Source of the DNA: Pseudomonadota bacterium
GTDB taxonomy: Bacteria; Pseudomonadota; Alphaproteobacteria; Rhizobiales; Rhizobiaceae
Assembly (NCBI GenBank): GCA_023404095.1
Contig: JAEYDD010000072.1
Location: 434,001 to 498,000, forward strand
DNA: 64,000 bases
Reading direction: 5' to 3'
The notes beneath the pieces are model-generated. The model was not told where the DNA came from, made no database searches, and saw only the letters and a program-made list of their open reading frames with translations. Below, piece by piece: positions 37,770 to 46,094 of the stretch (the stretch's first letter is position 1; each line of letters begins with the position of its first letter). The position numbers were made by a program, and so were the translations under genes.

Positions 37770-37798
37770 ATTTTGTTCTATTTTTGTTCCATCGTCAA
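37770..37798 (-). promoter_or_regulatory. Promoter-like pair upstream of the microprotein
   Basis: On the minus strand TTGACG, a 17-base spacer, then CAAAAT, in an unusually AT-rich stretch. The -10 box is only a 4 of 6 match. Confidence 0.4.
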
Positions 37799-37910
37799 CC
37801 ACCTCGGTGAAAATTGCTCGCCGGCCGGCCGCGCCGGTCCTCCGCCGTCTCTGGACGGCTTGGCACGGAATGCCTATGGTCGCCCGGACAACTTTTGAGG
37901 ACCCTTCTTC

Positions 37911-38498
37911 ATGAGAACGCTAAGGCTGCTTGCATCGAGCCTTCTGCTTTGCGGACCGACGACTGCCGCGTCCGCGCAGGACTTTCCCGCCGAGCGCATC
38001 TTTGCCGCAGCCATGGGCGACTGGAACAAGGACGGCAGCCCGGATCTGGTGGTGATCGCAAAGCCGTCGGACGGCAGCGACGACGACAACGGGGTCTACA
38101 TCTATCTCGCCAATCCCTCGGAAGCCCGACTGAAACTGAAGGTCGCCGCGCCGAACAAGGTATGGGGAAACCTGACAATGTTCGGCCAGGAACCAGCTGT
38201 CGCAGCGCTTGCGAACGGTTCGATCAAGCTGACGTCGCAGAACAGCGCGGTCGGGCGCGACCGCTGGGAACAGAGCCTGACGATCGCCTATCGCAGCGGC
38301 CAGTTCGTCGTCGCCGGCTACACCTATTCGTCCTACGACACGCTCGATCCCAACAACACCTCGCAATGCGATCTCAACGTGCTGACCGGCAAGGGGACGG
38401 CCAACGGCAAGCCGGTGACGGCAAGGGCCGAAGCGGTGACGTTCGAGGCTTGGAACGACGAGATCGGCCAGAAGGCCTGTGGCTTCTCCACACAATAA
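37911..38498 (+). CDS. Exported FG-GAP-like protein of unknown function
   Basis: A 195-residue protein with a signal peptide (MRTLRLLASSLLLCGPTTAA to SAQ). Just after it, AAAMGDWNKDGSPDLVVIA resembles one FG-GAP/VCBS repeat with its calcium-binding D-x-N-x-D-G loop, followed by a beta-rich region (YIYLANPSEARLKLKV, LTIAYRSGQFVVAGYTYSSY). Two cysteines in the C-terminal part may form a disulfide. The ATG has GAGGA nine bases upstream. A periplasmic role is inferred. Confidence 0.65.
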   Translation: MRTLRLLASSLLLCGPTTAASAQDFPAERIFAAAMGDWNKDGSPDLVVIAKPSDGSDDDNGVYIYLANPSEARLKLKVAAPNKVWGNLTMFGQEPAVAALANGSIKLTSQNSAVGRDRWEQSLTIAYRSGQFVVAGYTYSSYDTLDPNNTSQCDLNVLTGKGTANGKPVTARAEAVTFEAWNDEIGQKACGFSTQ

Positions 38499-38639
38499 GC
38501 CGCCACGGTCGATGACTACCCGTGGACGGTGTGTGCGAGATCCGCCGGACACAGAGAGACAATCACCCGTCGTCGAATCCCGCTTCGACTGCACTTGCCG
38601 TCGAAGGCCACCTAGGAATCCAGCGTGCGGCGGCCGCAT

Positions 38640-39332
38640 TCAAGGGGAGCGAAGTTCGCGGACCTTTCCGTCCTCGATCGTGACCTTGCGATCCATGCGC
38701 CCCGCGAGCTCGAGATTGTGCGTCGCGATCAGCGCCGCCAGTCCGGACTGGCGCACCAGCGCCTGCAGCGCCTCGAAGACATAACCCGCCGTTTCCGGAT
38801 CGAGATTGCCGGTCGGCTCGTCGGCGAGCAGCACGATCGGCGCGTTGGCGACGGCACGCGCGATCGCCACGCGCTGCTGCTCGCCGCCGGAAAGCTCCGA
38901 TGGCCGGTGGTCCGCACGGTGCCCGATGCGCATGTAGTCCAGCAGCTGCTTTGCCCGCTCGCGCGCCTCGGAGCGCGACAGGCCGCCGATAAGCTGGGGC
39001 ATCATGATGTTCTCCAGCGCGGAGAACTCCGGCAGGAGATGATGGAACTGGTAAACGAAGCCGATCTCGTTGCGGCGAATGGCCGTCCGCTCCTCGTCGC
39101 TGAGTTGCGCGCACGAGTGGCCGTTGACGAGGATATCGCCACCGTCCGGCTTCTCCAGCAGGCCGGCAACATGCAAAAGCGTCGATTTGCCCGTGCCAGA
39201 GGGTGCCACCAGCGCCACGATCTCTCCGCTCCGCAAGGAGAAATGCGCGCCCTTCAGAATCGTCAGCAGCCTGTCGCCCTGACCATAGTGCCGGTCCACG
39301 CCAGCCAGTTGCAATGCCACGCGCGAATTCAT
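38640..39332 (-). CDS. lolD: Lipoprotein-releasing ABC ATPase LolD
   Basis: A 230-residue ABC ATPase powering release of lipoproteins from the inner membrane. Walker A is APSGTGKSTLLH, the Q-loop is near FVYQFHHLLPEFSALENIMM, the ABC signature is LSGGEQQRVAIARAV, and Walker B is IVLLADEPTGNLD. I use the Met at 39332 (MNSRVALQLAGV); an earlier ATG at 39353 overlaps the end of lolC by eight bases. The overlap with lolC shows one transcript. Confidence 0.93.
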   Translation of the reverse strand: MNSRVALQLAGVDRHYGQGDRLLTILKGAHFSLRSGEIVALVAPSGTGKSTLLHVAGLLEKPDGGDILVNGHSCAQLSDEERTAIRRNEIGFVYQFHHLLPEFSALENIMMPQLIGGLSRSEARERAKQLLDYMRIGHRADHRPSELSGGEQQRVAIARAVANAPIVLLADEPTGNLDPETAGYVFEALQALVRQSGLAALIATHNLELAGRMDRKVTIEDGKVRELRSP

Positions 39333-39345
39333 CGTTCGTTCCGTT

Positions 39346-40653
39346 TCATTCATACCGCAGGGCCTGTACGGGATCGAGCTTTGAGGCCCGCCATGCCGGG
39401 AAAATCGTCGCCAGGAACGACAGCAGCAGCGCCATGATGACGATCGACATCGTTTCGCCGAAGTTCATGTCGGCAGGGAGCTGGCTGAGGAAATAGAGTT
39501 CGGGATCGAACAGGGTCTGTCCCGACAGCCAGGAAAAGAACTGCCGGATCGATTCGACGTTCAGGCAGACGATAACGCCGAGCAGGACGCCGGCAATGGT
39601 GCCGACGGTGCCGATCGCAGCGCCCGTCATGAAGAAGATCCGCATGATCGAGCCCGACGTCGCCCCCATCGTGCGCAGGATGGCGATATCGCTGCCCTTG
39701 TCCTTCACCAGCATGATCAAGCCGGAGATGATGTTGAGCGCGGCCACGAGGACGATCAGCGTCAGGATCATGAACATGACGTTGCGCTCGACTTCTAGCG
39801 CCGAGAAGAAGGTCCGGTTCCGCTGCCTCCAGTCGGTGACATAGATCTGTCGCTCGGCAGCCGCCTCGATCGGCTGGCGCAACTGGTCGACCGCGTCGGG
39901 ATTGTCGACAAACAGTTCAATCGACTGAACCAGCCCGTCGGCATTGAAGTAAAGCTGCGCCTCCTCGAGGGGCATGTAGATGATCGAGGCGTCGTACTCA
40001 GACATGCCGATCTCGAAGATTGCCGACACCGGATAGCTTTTCACGCGGGGATTGACGCCGAGCGGCGTGACGTCGCCTTCCGGGGAGACAAGAGTAATGG
40101 TGTCGCCGGCAGAAATGCCAAGCTGCTCGGCCATCCGCGCGCCGATCGCCACCCCGGTACCGGCGGCAAAGCCGGTAAGATCCCCCGACGTGATGTGGTC
40201 GGAAACGGTCTTGAGCTTGGTCAGGTCGTCCGTGCGGATGCCGCGGACCAACGCCCCCGTACCGGCGCCATCCCTGCCGGAGGCGAGCGTCTGACCTTCG
40301 ACCAGCGGAATGGCCAGCTTGACACCCGGCACCTGCGAAAACCTTTCGGCCAGTTCGGCGTAATTGTTCAGGGGACCGTCGATCGGCTGGACGATCATGT
40401 GGCCGTTGATGCCGAGGATGCGCGAAATGAGTTCTGTGCGGAAACCGTTCATCACGGCCATGACGATGATCAGCGTCGCCACGCCCAGCATGATGCCGAT
40501 GAAGGAAAAACCGGCGATCACGGAGATGAAGGCCTCCTTCCGCCGCGATCGCAGGTAGCGCCAGGCAACCATCCGCTCGAAACCGGAGAACGGACGACTT
40601 GCGGGCGCCACCTTCGCCTTGGCCGCGCTGCCCTCGCCGGTCGTTTCTGCCAT
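39346..40653 (-). CDS. lolC: Lipoprotein-releasing ABC permease (LolC/LolE type)
   Basis: A 435-residue permease with one N-terminal membrane segment, a large periplasmic domain and three C-terminal membrane segments. FERMVAWRYLRSRRKEAFIS opens the first segment, AILRTMGATSGSIMRIFFMT marks the coupling region after the FtsX-like helix, and it ends SKLDPVQALRYE. Alphaproteobacteria have a single LolC/E hybrid, sometimes named LolF, so two copies pair with LolD. I use the ATG at 40653, four bases after GGAGG; the open frame runs back to 40812. proS is upstream on the same strand. Confidence 0.92.
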   Translation of the reverse strand: MAETTGEGSAAKAKVAPASRPFSGFERMVAWRYLRSRRKEAFISVIAGFSFIGIMLGVATLIIVMAVMNGFRTELISRILGINGHMIVQPIDGPLNNYAELAERFSQVPGVKLAIPLVEGQTLASGRDGAGTGALVRGIRTDDLTKLKTVSDHITSGDLTGFAAGTGVAIGARMAEQLGISAGDTITLVSPEGDVTPLGVNPRVKSYPVSAIFEIGMSEYDASIIYMPLEEAQLYFNADGLVQSIELFVDNPDAVDQLRQPIEAAAERQIYVTDWRQRNRTFFSALEVERNVMFMILTLIVLVAALNIISGLIMLVKDKGSDIAILRTMGATSGSIMRIFFMTGAAIGTVGTIAGVLLGVIVCLNVESIRQFFSWLSGQTLFDPELYFLSQLPADMNFGETMSIVIMALLLSFLATIFPAWRASKLDPVQALRYE

Positions 40654-40866
40654 GATGCCTCCGGTCGTCTTGCCGGGGCGTGTCGGCGACCTGCGGCCGC
40701 GAACGATGCCCCACTCCAGCCATGCGCTCCGCGCATCGTCCGCGACGCGCGAGAGCCGAATGTTGATATCCTGCACGATCCCTTGCGCGACACGTGCCGG
40801 CAAGGGAATCATTCAGGAGAAGTCTGCGCACAAAGCCTGTCGAAAATCGATCCCGACGGATCGAAA

Positions 40867-42192
40867 TCAGGCAGCCGTCAGGCGGGCGATCGCAGCCTCG
40901 ATGGTAAGCGTCTCACGCTCGCCGGTCTTGCGATCCTTCACCTCGACTTCGCCGGCTGCAACCGAGCGCGGTCCGACGATGACCTGGAACGGGGCGCCGA
41001 TCAGGTCTGCGGTGGCGAACTTGGTGCCGGCGCGCTCGTCCTTGTCGTCCAGTAGCACGTCGATGCCGGCCTTGCCGAGCGCCGCATAGATCTGTTCGCT
41101 TGCCGCGTCGCAGGCCGCATCCCCAGCCTTCATGTTGATGACGACAACCTCGAAGGGCGCCACCGAACGCGGCCAGATGATGCCGTTCTCGTCATGAGAG
41201 GCCTCGATGATCGCTGGCACGAGCCGCGTCGGACCGATGCCGTAGGAGCCCATGTGCACCGCATGCTCCTTGCCGTCCGGGCCCTGGACCTTGGCACCCA
41301 TCGCCTCGGAATACTTCGTACCGAAATAGAAGATGTGGCCCACCTCGATACCGCGCGCGGAAAGCCGCTCGCCCTCGGGAATCGCGGCAAATGCGGCCTC
41401 ATCGTGCATTTCGGAGGTCGCCGCATAGCGCGACGTCCACTTGTCGAAGATCGCCTTCAGGCCGGCCACGTCCTCGAAATCGGTTTCGACGCCGGGGATA
41501 TCGAAGCCCAGGAAGTCCTTGTGGCAGAAGACCTCCGACTCGCCCGTATCCGCCAGGATGATGAATTCGTGGCTGAGATTGCCGCCGATCGGACCGGTGT
41601 CGGCGCGCATGGGGATCGCCCGCAGACCGAGGCGGGTGAAGGTGCGCAAATAGGCAGCGAACATACGGTTGTAGGCGTGCTCCGCACCTTCCCGCGTCAG
41701 ATCGAAGGAATAGGCATCCTTCATCAGGAACTCGCGCGAACGCATGGTGCCGAAGCGCGGACGGATCTCGTCGCGGAACTTCAGCTGGATGTGATAGAGG
41801 TTCAGGGGCAGGTCCTTGTAGGACTTGACGTAGGAGCGGAACACATCCGTGATCATCTCCTCGTTGGTCGGGCCATAGAGCATGGCACGGTCCTGGCGGT
41901 CCTTGATGCGCAGCATCTCCTTGCCATAGGCGTCGTAGCGCCCGCTCTCCTGCCAGAGTTCGGCCGACTGCAGCGTCGGCATCAGCAGTTCGACGGCGCC
42001 GGAGCGGTTCTGCTCCTCGCGGATGATCGCGTTCACCTTGTCCAGCACGCGCTTGCCCAGCGGCAGCCAGGTGTAGATGCCGGCGGACTGCTGCTTGATC
42101 ATGCCCGTGCGCAGCATCAGGCGATGCGAGACGATTTCCGCCTCCTTGGGATTTTCCTTGAGGATGGGCATGAAGAAGCGGGAAAGGCGCAT
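40867..42192 (-). CDS. proS: Prolyl-tRNA synthetase (short type)
   Basis: A 441-residue class II synthetase that charges tRNA-Pro. Motif 1 lies around LPLGKRVLDKVNAIIREEQN, motif 2 around FRDEIRPRFGTMRSREFLMK, motif 3 near MGSYGIGPTRLVPAIIEASH, followed by the anticodon-binding domain. The insertion editing domain between motifs 2 and 3 is absent, as usual in alphaproteobacteria, which therefore rely on separate editing proteins. I use the ATG at 42192. A long leader with a promoter-like sequence lies upstream. lolC-lolD follow about 210 bases later. Confidence 0.95.
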   Translation of the reverse strand: MRLSRFFMPILKENPKEAEIVSHRLMLRTGMIKQQSAGIYTWLPLGKRVLDKVNAIIREEQNRSGAVELLMPTLQSAELWQESGRYDAYGKEMLRIKDRQDRAMLYGPTNEEMITDVFRSYVKSYKDLPLNLYHIQLKFRDEIRPRFGTMRSREFLMKDAYSFDLTREGAEHAYNRMFAAYLRTFTRLGLRAIPMRADTGPIGGNLSHEFIILADTGESEVFCHKDFLGFDIPGVETDFEDVAGLKAIFDKWTSRYAATSEMHDEAAFAAIPEGERLSARGIEVGHIFYFGTKYSEAMGAKVQGPDGKEHAVHMGSYGIGPTRLVPAIIEASHDENGIIWPRSVAPFEVVVINMKAGDAACDAASEQIYAALGKAGIDVLLDDKDERAGTKFATADLIGAPFQVIVGPRSVAAGEVEVKDRKTGERETLTIEAAIARLTAA

Positions 42193-42390
42193 GGCGGGTT
42201 CCAAATTGACACTATTCGCCTAGTGATGGAATCGGGCGAAATGACGTTGAATTCGTGCGTTCATAAACGCTTCGCAAGGCGAAGTGAACCCGCGTGCGCG
42301 GCCCCTCGCCAAATCGGCCGGGAGAACCGCCTGACCGGTCCATCACGGAAAACGGGGGCGGTAATAACGGAAATTTCACTTTCGAAGTCA

Positions 42391-42407
42391 ACGGAAAAAT
42401 TTTCCGT
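42391..42407. repeat. Perfect palindrome ACGGAAAAATTTTCCGT
   Basis: Eight-base arms ACGGAAAA / TTTTCCGT around one central A. Two further ACGGAAA copies begin at 42367 and 42345, spaced 24 and 22 bases, close to two helical turns. The layout resembles an operator array. Confidence 0.6.
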
Positions 42408-42484
42408 GACTGTAACAATTATGCAAAAAATCAGATGACAACGCCCAACCTTTGGGCTAGTTTCAGGCCACAAAACAGGCAAGG

Positions 42485-42514
42485 AGTATAAATTCTTGCC
42501 AATTTCGCGGTCAA
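42485..42514 (-). promoter_or_regulatory. Promoter-like sequence reading toward proS
   Basis: Minus-strand TTGACC, 18-base spacer, TATACT. Preceded by a C (CTTGACC), as favoured in rhizobial sigma-70 promoters. Confidence 0.6.
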
Positions 42515-42587
42515 GTCTTGGGAGGATCAGATCTTTGGCGCGCGCAGACGCTGCCACCGGCGACGGATAAAGATCACGCGATACTTT

Positions 42588-42618
42588 AAAAACAAGGCTT
42601 CTGGCCTTGTTTTTTTTT
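42588..42618. terminator. Bidirectional intrinsic terminator
   Basis: Stem AAAAACAAGGC / GCCTTGTTTTT with loop TTCTG, flanked by nine T on the plus strand and five T on the minus strand reading. On the minus strand it would end the nuo-birA-rnj-mce-DUF1467 transcript about 140 bases after its last stop codon. On the plus strand no gene reads into it. Confidence 0.8.
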
Positions 42619-42755
42619 GCCTTTCTGATCGATGCCGTCCCTACACCGTCATCATGACGGCTGGATGACACATGCCTGCGGCAAACGCGCACATGCGTGC
42701 AACAATGCCGAAACAATACGAAAACGTGAACGTATCCAGGCCCCCCGGCGGTCGC

Positions 42756-43025
42756 TCAATCGAACTTGGGATAGAGCTGCGGAATGGCGTCGATGCCATA
42801 GCCGAACCTGACCGACAGCACATACCAGCCGAGGTGAATCACAGCGGCGGCGACGGTGGTGATCAGCACCACACGCCAGCCCCGGAACCGCGCCGGCGCG
42901 CTCTCTGCGGTGCCCGGCACCACGTCGTTTTCCTCCGCCTGGGTCCGCAAGCCGAACGGCAACACGGCAAAAAGGGTCACCCACCAGATGATGAAATACA
43001 CGGCGAAGATCGAAAACAGTGGCAT
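42756..43025 (-). CDS. DUF1467 membrane protein
   Basis: An 89-residue inner-membrane protein with two helices: MPLFSIFAVYFIIWWVTLFA at the start and GWRVVLITTVAAAVIHLGWY in the second half. The pattern WWVTLFAVLPFGLRTQAE is the DUF1467 hallmark. Start at 43025; the open frame runs back to 43085. It follows mce on the same strand and is the last gene before the bidirectional terminator. Function unknown; it is often found near rnj and mce in alphaproteobacteria. Confidence 0.82.
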   Translation of the reverse strand: MPLFSIFAVYFIIWWVTLFAVLPFGLRTQAEENDVVPGTAESAPARFRGWRVVLITTVAAAVIHLGWYVLSVRFGYGIDAIPQLYPKFD

Positions 43026-43190
43026 GAGCCTATCCCGTCGGGCGCTGACCGGACGGCCCGGCCCCATCGATGCCCTGCCGCCCACGAATTGATATATAGC
43101 CTGGCCTCTCGCCCAAATGCCCGGCCCGGCCCCACGCCGCTTTTAACGCCGACCGCAGGGCAATTCAAACCCGATGGCAGCGGCTAGCTG

Positions 43191-43595
43191 TCACACTTCT
43201 TCCAGTTCGATGAGCGTACCGAAGAAATCCTTCGGATGCAGGAACAGAACGGGCTTGCCGTGGGCTCCAATCTTCGGATTGCCGTCGCCAAGCACGCGTG
43301 CGCCGCCAGCCACAAGCCGATCGCGCGCGGCCAGAATATCGTCCACCTCGTAACAGATATGGTGCATGCCGCCGCCTGGCGCCTTCTGCAAGAAGGCGGC
43401 AATCGGGGAGGCGTCACCCAGCGGTTCCAGCAGCTCCACCTTGGTGTTCGGCAGTTCGACGAAGACGACGGTCACGCCGTGCTCCGGCAGGGCCTGAGGG
43501 TCCGTCACCCGTGCACCGAGCACGTCGCGGTAGGAGGCAGCCGCCGCTGCCAGATCCGGTACGGCAATCGCGATATGATTTACTCGTCCAAGCAC
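43191..43595 (-). CDS. mce: Methylmalonyl-CoA epimerase
   Basis: A 134-residue vicinal-oxygen-chelate enzyme that interconverts the R and S forms of methylmalonyl-CoA in propionate and odd-chain or branched amino-acid breakdown. Metal ligands fit H7 in RVNHIAIAV, the histidine in GGGMHHICYEVDDI, and the glutamate in GTLIELEEV at the end. Length is normal. It lies between rnj and the DUF1467 gene; the mutase and carboxylase are not in this window. Confidence 0.92.
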   Translation of the reverse strand: MLGRVNHIAIAVPDLAAAAASYRDVLGARVTDPQALPEHGVTVVFVELPNTKVELLEPLGDASPIAAFLQKAPGGGMHHICYEVDDILAARDRLVAGGARVLGDGNPKIGAHGKPVLFLHPKDFFGTLIELEEV

Positions 43596-43641
43596 GTCTG
43601 TCCTCCCAAAGACAAACCCATGACGCGTTCCATCAGGTCGT

Positions 43642-45309
43642 TCAGACGCGGGTCACAAATACAGTCACGACCGGCTTCTTGCCCCAGATTTCGTTCGCCA
43701 TCGCCCGCACCGCCCGGCGAACCGCCTCCCGGATCGTATCCAGATCCTTGCGGCGCGCCCGCGGAATGCTCTCCACCGCCCCCAGGACCGCGTCATAAAG
43801 CGTGTCGCCCATGTCCTCGCCCTCGTCGTCGAATTCCGGAAGCCCGAAGGGAACGATCTCCGGGTCGCCGCGGAAGTCGTAGCGGGCATCGAGCACGACG
43901 TTCACGGCGACGTGGCCGACGAATGAGAGCTTGCGGCGATCGCCGATACCCATTTCCTCATAGTCGCCGATCAGGTTTCCGTCCTTAAAGATACGGCCGA
44001 ACGGGACCTCCTGAAGCACTTCGGGAATGCCCGGCGCGAGCCGCAGCATCTGCCCGTCGCGAACACGCGGCACCATGCCGATGCCGGACTGTTCGGCAAG
44101 CTCCGCATGCGCCACCAGATGAGCTGCCTCGCCATGGACCGGCACCAGGATCTGCGGCCGGGTCCAGGCGTACATCTGCTGCAGCTCGATGCGGCGCGGA
44201 TGGCCGGAGACGTGCACGAGCGCTTCGCCGTCGGTGATGACGTGGATGCCCTGGTCGACGAGGCCGTTCTTGATATCGTTGATCGCCTTTTCGTTACCGG
44301 GGATGGCACGCGAGGAAAAAATGATCGTGTCGCCGGCGGTAAACGCCACGTTGCGCATCTCGTCGCGGGCGATCTTGGCGAGCGCCGCGCGCGGCTCGCC
44401 CTGGCTTCCGGTCAGGATGACGACGACCTTGTCGCGCGGAATGTAGCCGAATTCGTCCTCGTCGATGAAAGGCTTGATACCTTCCATCAGGCCGATGTCG
44501 CGCGCCACCGCGGTTACCCGCTTCATCGAACTGCCGAGCAGCAGCACCTCGCGCCCCGCCGTCTCCGCCGCCTTGGCGATCGAACGGATGCGGCCGACAT
44601 TCGACGAGAAGGTCGTGATGCCCACGCGACCTTCCGAACTTTCGATGATCTTCGCCAGGCTCGCACTCACCTCCTCCTCGGACGGGGAGACGCCATCGCG
44701 CAGGGCGTTGGTGCTGTCGCAGACGAGCGCCAGGACGCCCTCGTCGCCCAACTGGCGAAACCGCGTTTCGTCGGTCAGCGGTCCAAGCGAAGGGTGAAGG
44801 TCGATCTTCCAGTCGCCGGTGTGGATCACCGTGCCGAGCGGCGTCTTGATCGCCAGCGACATCGGCTCGGGAATGGAGTGGTTGACGCCGATGCCCTCGA
44901 TTTCGAACGGACCGACATTGATGCGGTCGCCCTGCTTGAAGATCGTCACCGGGATCTCGGTGCGGCTGCGCTCAAAATCGCGCTTGGCTTCCAGCATGCC
45001 GGCGGTGAACGGCGAGGCATAGACCGGCACGTTCAACCCCGGCCACAGATCATTCAGAGCGCCATAATGGTCCTCATGGGCGTGGGTAATGATGATGCCC
45101 TTGAGGTTCTTGCGCTCCTCGGCGAGAAAACGAATGTCGGGCAGCACGAGATCCACACCCGGCAGGTCGGGTCCGGGGAACGTCACGCCGCAGTCGACCA
45201 TGATCCACTTGCGGTTGCCCGGTGTGCCGTAGCCGTAGAGTGCGAGATTCATACCGATCTCGCCAACCCCGCCAAGCGGCAGGAACACCAGGTCTTCTTG
45301 GTTCGCCAT
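43642..45309 (-). CDS. rnj: Ribonuclease J
   Basis: A 555-residue metallo-beta-lactamase/beta-CASP ribonuclease with endonuclease and 5'-3' exonuclease activity, acting in mRNA decay and rRNA maturation. The metal motif is THAHEDHYGALNDL (HxHxDH). VNHSIPEPMSLAIKTPLG, VIHTGDWKIDLHPSLG and VHVSGHPRRIELQQMYAW carry further metal and beta-CASP residues. The C-terminal domain includes FGRIFKDGNLIGDYEEMG. It follows birA by about 15 bases in the nuo-birA-rnj-mce run. Confidence 0.93.
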   Translation of the reverse strand: MANQEDLVFLPLGGVGEIGMNLALYGYGTPGNRKWIMVDCGVTFPGPDLPGVDLVLPDIRFLAEERKNLKGIIITHAHEDHYGALNDLWPGLNVPVYASPFTAGMLEAKRDFERSRTEIPVTIFKQGDRINVGPFEIEGIGVNHSIPEPMSLAIKTPLGTVIHTGDWKIDLHPSLGPLTDETRFRQLGDEGVLALVCDSTNALRDGVSPSEEEVSASLAKIIESSEGRVGITTFSSNVGRIRSIAKAAETAGREVLLLGSSMKRVTAVARDIGLMEGIKPFIDEDEFGYIPRDKVVVILTGSQGEPRAALAKIARDEMRNVAFTAGDTIIFSSRAIPGNEKAINDIKNGLVDQGIHVITDGEALVHVSGHPRRIELQQMYAWTRPQILVPVHGEAAHLVAHAELAEQSGIGMVPRVRDGQMLRLAPGIPEVLQEVPFGRIFKDGNLIGDYEEMGIGDRRKLSFVGHVAVNVVLDARYDFRGDPEIVPFGLPEFDDEGEDMGDTLYDAVLGAVESIPRARRKDLDTIREAVRRAVRAMANEIWGKKPVVTVFVTRV

Positions 45310-45326
45310 ATTCTACAAAAATCCGA

Positions 45327-46094
45327 TTATTCGAAGAAAACATCACCGGCTGCGATCAAGCGCACATCGCCGTCGTCAGCCTCAAGCTTTAGCAGACCAC
45401 TATCATCAATTCCGACGAAGCGCCCGGAAATTGATTGGGTCGGCAAATTGACCGTTATACGCTCACCGATACCACCGGCAGCCTTTCGCCAGCGGGCCAT
45501 GATCTCGCCGATCCCGTTGGCGCTGTCCCACAGACGCAGGATATCTGCCATCTCCCGGAACAGATGGGCGAAGAGCTCGGCAGGCCCGACGGTGCAGCCA
45601 TAGTCGGAGAGGCGCGCGACCGGGTACAACCCCGTCTCCGGCGCCACCGCAACATTGATGCCGCAGCCGATGACGATCGCCTGGCGACCGTCGGCCATCG
45701 TCTCCGCCTCGATCAGGATACCGCAGATCTTCTTGCGTTCGATCAGCAGGTCGTTCGGCCACTTGATCTTCACCGGCGGCGCGTCGACAGGCATCACAGA
45801 CGAAATCGCCGACTGGACCGCCACTGCAACCGCCAAAGGCAGCGAACCGAGCCGCTCCATGGGCGCCGGATCGATCAGCAGCAGCGAGGCATAGAGGTTC
45901 CCGGCCTCCGACGTCCACGGGCGACCGCGCCGGCCCCTGCCCCCGGTCTGCCGCGCCGCGGTGATCCACAGACCGGAAAGCGCGCCCCTGCGGGCGCGCT
46001 CCAAACAATCCGCGTTGGTGGAAGTGGTCTCGACGAGTGCCTCGTGCCGGAAGTCATCCAGCGTGAGCCGGCCGGTGCCCGTCCGCCTTGTCAA
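45327..46094 (-). CDS. birA: Biotin--[acetyl-CoA carboxylase] ligase
   Basis: A 255-residue biotin protein ligase that attaches biotin to carboxylase carrier proteins. The catalytic loop GGRGRRGRPW and the substrate region VETTSTNADCLERAR are clear, as is the conserved VKIKWPNDLLIERKKICGIL, with the C-terminal SH3-like SISGRFVGIDDSGLLKLEAD. There is no N-terminal DNA-binding domain, so it is a ligase only, not the bifunctional repressor. The start is a TTG sharing four bases with the nuoN stop (TTGA), implying translational coupling. Confidence 0.92.
   Translation of the reverse strand: MTRRTGTGRLTLDDFRHEALVETTSTNADCLERARRGALSGLWITAARQTGGRGRRGRPWTSEAGNLYASLLLIDPAPMERLGSLPLAVAVAVQSAISSVMPVDAPPVKIKWPNDLLIERKKICGILIEAETMADGRQAIVIGCGINVAVAPETGLYPVARLSDYGCTVGPAELFAHLFREMADILRLWDSANGIGEIMARWRKAAGGIGERITVNLPTQSISGRFVGIDDSGLLKLEADDGDVRLIAAGDVFFE

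Larger units (their letters stand above)
42193..42587 (-). other. Non-coding leader region upstream of proS
   Basis: No credible protein gene. Read on the minus strand from the promoter at 42485-42514, the region holds a hairpin GCCCAA-AGG-TTGGGC (about 42443-42457), the A/T-rich palindrome at 42391-42407, and three ACGGAAA-type motifs (plus-strand starts 42345, 42367, 42391). If transcription starts near 42478, the proS leader is about 285 bases long. Confidence 0.5.

Noticed and set aside
42261..42716. 151-codon minus-strand frame upstream of proS
   Set aside because: It contains the terminator hairpin and the promoter-like sequence, has poor composition for coding, and shows no domain.
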